Part shown: positions 62,958 to 64,000 of the stretch, one piece after another
Position numbering within the stretch: the first letter of the stretch is position 1
Layout of the letters: every line of letters begins with the position of its first letter
NCBI RefSeq assembly: GCF_011250565.1
Contig: NZ_JAANMS010000010.1
Location: forward strand, 31,200 to 95,199
Length of the DNA stretch: 64,000 bases
Source: Nocardioides sp. IC4_145
GTDB taxonomy: Bacteria > Actinomycetota > Actinomycetes > Propionibacteriales > Nocardioidaceae
Reading direction: 5' to 3'
Made by a program: the position numbers and the translations under genes
Notes under the pieces: generated by a model
What the model saw: the letters and a program-made list of their open reading frames with translations, nothing else
Database searches by the model: none
What the model was told of the DNA's origin: nothing

Positions 62958-63944
62958 GTGGCCGAGCACGACCTGCACGACCGGCGGCTCTTCGAGCAGG
63001 TGGCCGCCCCGCTCTACGAGGAGCTGCTGGCCGAGTCCGGACTGGCCGCCGACGACCCCCGGACCAGCGAGGACGTCGTGCGCCGCGCGCTCGACCTGCT
63101 GCTGGACCTCGGGCTGGTGCGCCTCGACGCCGAGGCCGGCCGCTGGCTGCCCGAGGACCCCGCCGGCGCGACCTCCCGCGTCGTGTCGCCGCTGGGCCGC
63201 GAGGGCGCCCGGCTGCTGGAGGAGTCGGCCGCCTGGTTGACGACCCTCTCCGCGCTCGGGCAGGCCTGGCGCCGTACGCCGCAGGCGGCCGAGACCGGCC
63301 CGTTCACCTACCTGCGGGCCGAGGCCATCGAGCCCTTCCTCGCCGCGCTCGTCGCGGAGTGCCAGGAGGAGGCGCTCACCGCGCAGCCGCAGGCCGGCCG
63401 CGACCCGAAGCTGCTCGCCGTCGGGATGCAGCGCGACAGCGCCCTGCTCGAGCGCGGGGCGCGGATCCGCACGCTCTACCAGCACAGCGCGCGGCGCAGC
63501 AGCACCACCCGCGAGTACGTCGCCGCAGTGACCGCCCGCGGCGCGGAGGTCCGGACCCTCGACGAGTTCTTCAACCGGATGATCGTCATCGACCGGCAGG
63601 TGGCGGTCATCCCCAGCGGGGATGACCTCAGCGTGGCGCTCGCCGTCCGCGAGCCGTCCGTCGTGGCGTACCTCGTCGACGTCTTCGAGCGCTCCTGGGA
63701 GCGGGGCCGGCCCTTCACCAGCCGCAGCGCCACGATGCTCAAGGACATCGCCGCCGAGCAGCGGGCGATGACCCTGCGGATGCTCATCGAGGGCCACCCC
63801 GACCCGGTCTCGGCCAAGCGGCTCGGCGTCAGCCCGCGGACGTACGCCGGCTACGTGGCCGACCTGAAGAACGAGTTCGAGGCCGAGACCCGCTTCCAGC
63901 TCGGCTACACGATCGGGCAGCAGGGGATCTCAGGCGAGGAGTGA
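62958..63944 (+). CDS. Helix-turn-helix (LuxR/TrmB-type) transcriptional regulator
   Basis: A 328-residue protein. Residues 1-60 look like a winged-helix segment (EDVVRRALDLLLDLGLVRLD). The middle, about 100-250, is a sensor-like region (ALLERGARIRTLYQHSARRS, ATLDEFF-type, VIDRQVAVIPSGDD) often seen in actinobacterial TrmB/LuxR regulators. The C-terminus has a LuxR-like HTH: LRMLIEGHPDPVSAKRLGVS then PRTYAGYVADLKNEF. The GTG at 62958 follows AAGGGGAGG, a strong ribosome binding site. It stands alone between two terminators, so its targets cannot be read from context. Confidence 0.82.
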   Translation: MAEHDLHDRRLFEQVAAPLYEELLAESGLAADDPRTSEDVVRRALDLLLDLGLVRLDAEAGRWLPEDPAGATSRVVSPLGREGARLLEESAAWLTTLSALGQAWRRTPQAAETGPFTYLRAEAIEPFLAALVAECQEEALTAQPQAGRDPKLLAVGMQRDSALLERGARIRTLYQHSARRSSTTREYVAAVTARGAEVRTLDEFFNRMIVIDRQVAVIPSGDDLSVALAVREPSVVAYLVDVFERSWERGRPFTSRSATMLKDIAAEQRAMTLRMLIEGHPDPVSAKRLGVSPRTYAGYVADLKNEFEAETRFQLGYTIGQQGISGEE

Positions 63945-63949
63945 AGACG

Positions 63950-63991
63950 CTCGAGGCCAGCGACGTGGGGGGACGTCGCTGGCCTCGAGCG
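63950..63991 (+). terminator. Terminator of the HTH regulator gene
   Basis: Eighteen-base perfect arms GCTCGAGGCCAGCGACGT / ACGTCGCTGGCCTCGAGC with a GGGGGG loop, starting six bases after the stop. Confidence 0.85.
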
Positions 63992-64000
63992 GCTCGGGGG

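Overview
The window reads as one chromosomal segment of a high-GC Gram-positive actinobacterium. Codons end almost always in G or C, GTG starts are common, start/stop overlaps (ATGA, GTGA, TTGA) are frequent, and several genes carry a TAnnnT hexamer only 6-8 bases before the start codon, as expected for leaderless transcripts. Gene content (menaquinone MenB, split PntAA/PntAB/PntB, TadA with its actinobacterial partner protein, GlgX-TreY-TreZ, PGPGW membrane proteins) suggests a Nocardioides-like member of the Propionibacteriales; that placement is inference. I see no prophage, insertion sequence, CRISPR array or rRNA operon.

Layout. 1-8.2 kb: start of a MoxR-type ATPase, small secreted protein, gamma-carbonic anhydrase, UvrA-like ABC protein, orphan protein with an MbcA/Xre-like tail, secreted RTX protein, tRNA-Ser(CGA), tadA and its partner, upp. 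8.3-14.1 kb: proton-translocating transhydrogenase operon, thpR, small alarmone synthetase, GNAT protein, acyl-CoA dehydrogenase. 14.2-20.6 kb: glgX-treY-treZ, a glycogen-to-trehalose operon. 20.7-24.1 kb: sirtuin, lipoprotein, menB, deazaflavin-dependent oxidoreductase, ACT protein. 24.1-32.7 kb: recC-recB-recD. 32.7-35.5 kb: PQ-loop transporter, secreted coiled-coil protein, two tandem PGPGW membrane proteins.

35.5-47.0 kb holds the most unusual locus. It is an almost gapless minus-strand operon: pstC, pstA, a PstS with a C-terminal membrane anchor, an 873-residue C-terminally anchored secreted protein, a sortase-fold membrane protein lacking both the catalytic His and Cys, a PstS-like protein with Ig-like repeats, pstB, a lytic transglycosylase and a SnoaL-like protein. 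A convincing PHO box of 11-bp direct repeats precedes pstC. I read it as a phosphate-starvation-induced, cell-surface-built phosphate uptake machine, with the transglycosylase possibly opening peptidoglycan for the large anchored proteins and the pseudo-sortase serving as a scaffold.

47.2-64.0 kb: FAD dehydrogenase, HAD phosphatase, alpha/beta hydrolase overlapping a 23-residue hydrophobic peptide gene, divergent TetR/P450 pair around a four-half-site operator, glycine-betaine/proline ABC transporter with CBS domains and a recognisable promoter, secreted hydrolase, cupin, trypsin-like protease, LamG protein, tRNA-Arg(ACG) (the classic substrate of the TadA encoded here), GTP-type PEP carboxykinase and an HTH regulator.

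Convergent gene junctions are repeatedly filled by palindromic repeats, including three copies of a CAGCATCCCA-type palindrome. Three gene 3' ends carry tandem duplications that include the stop codon.
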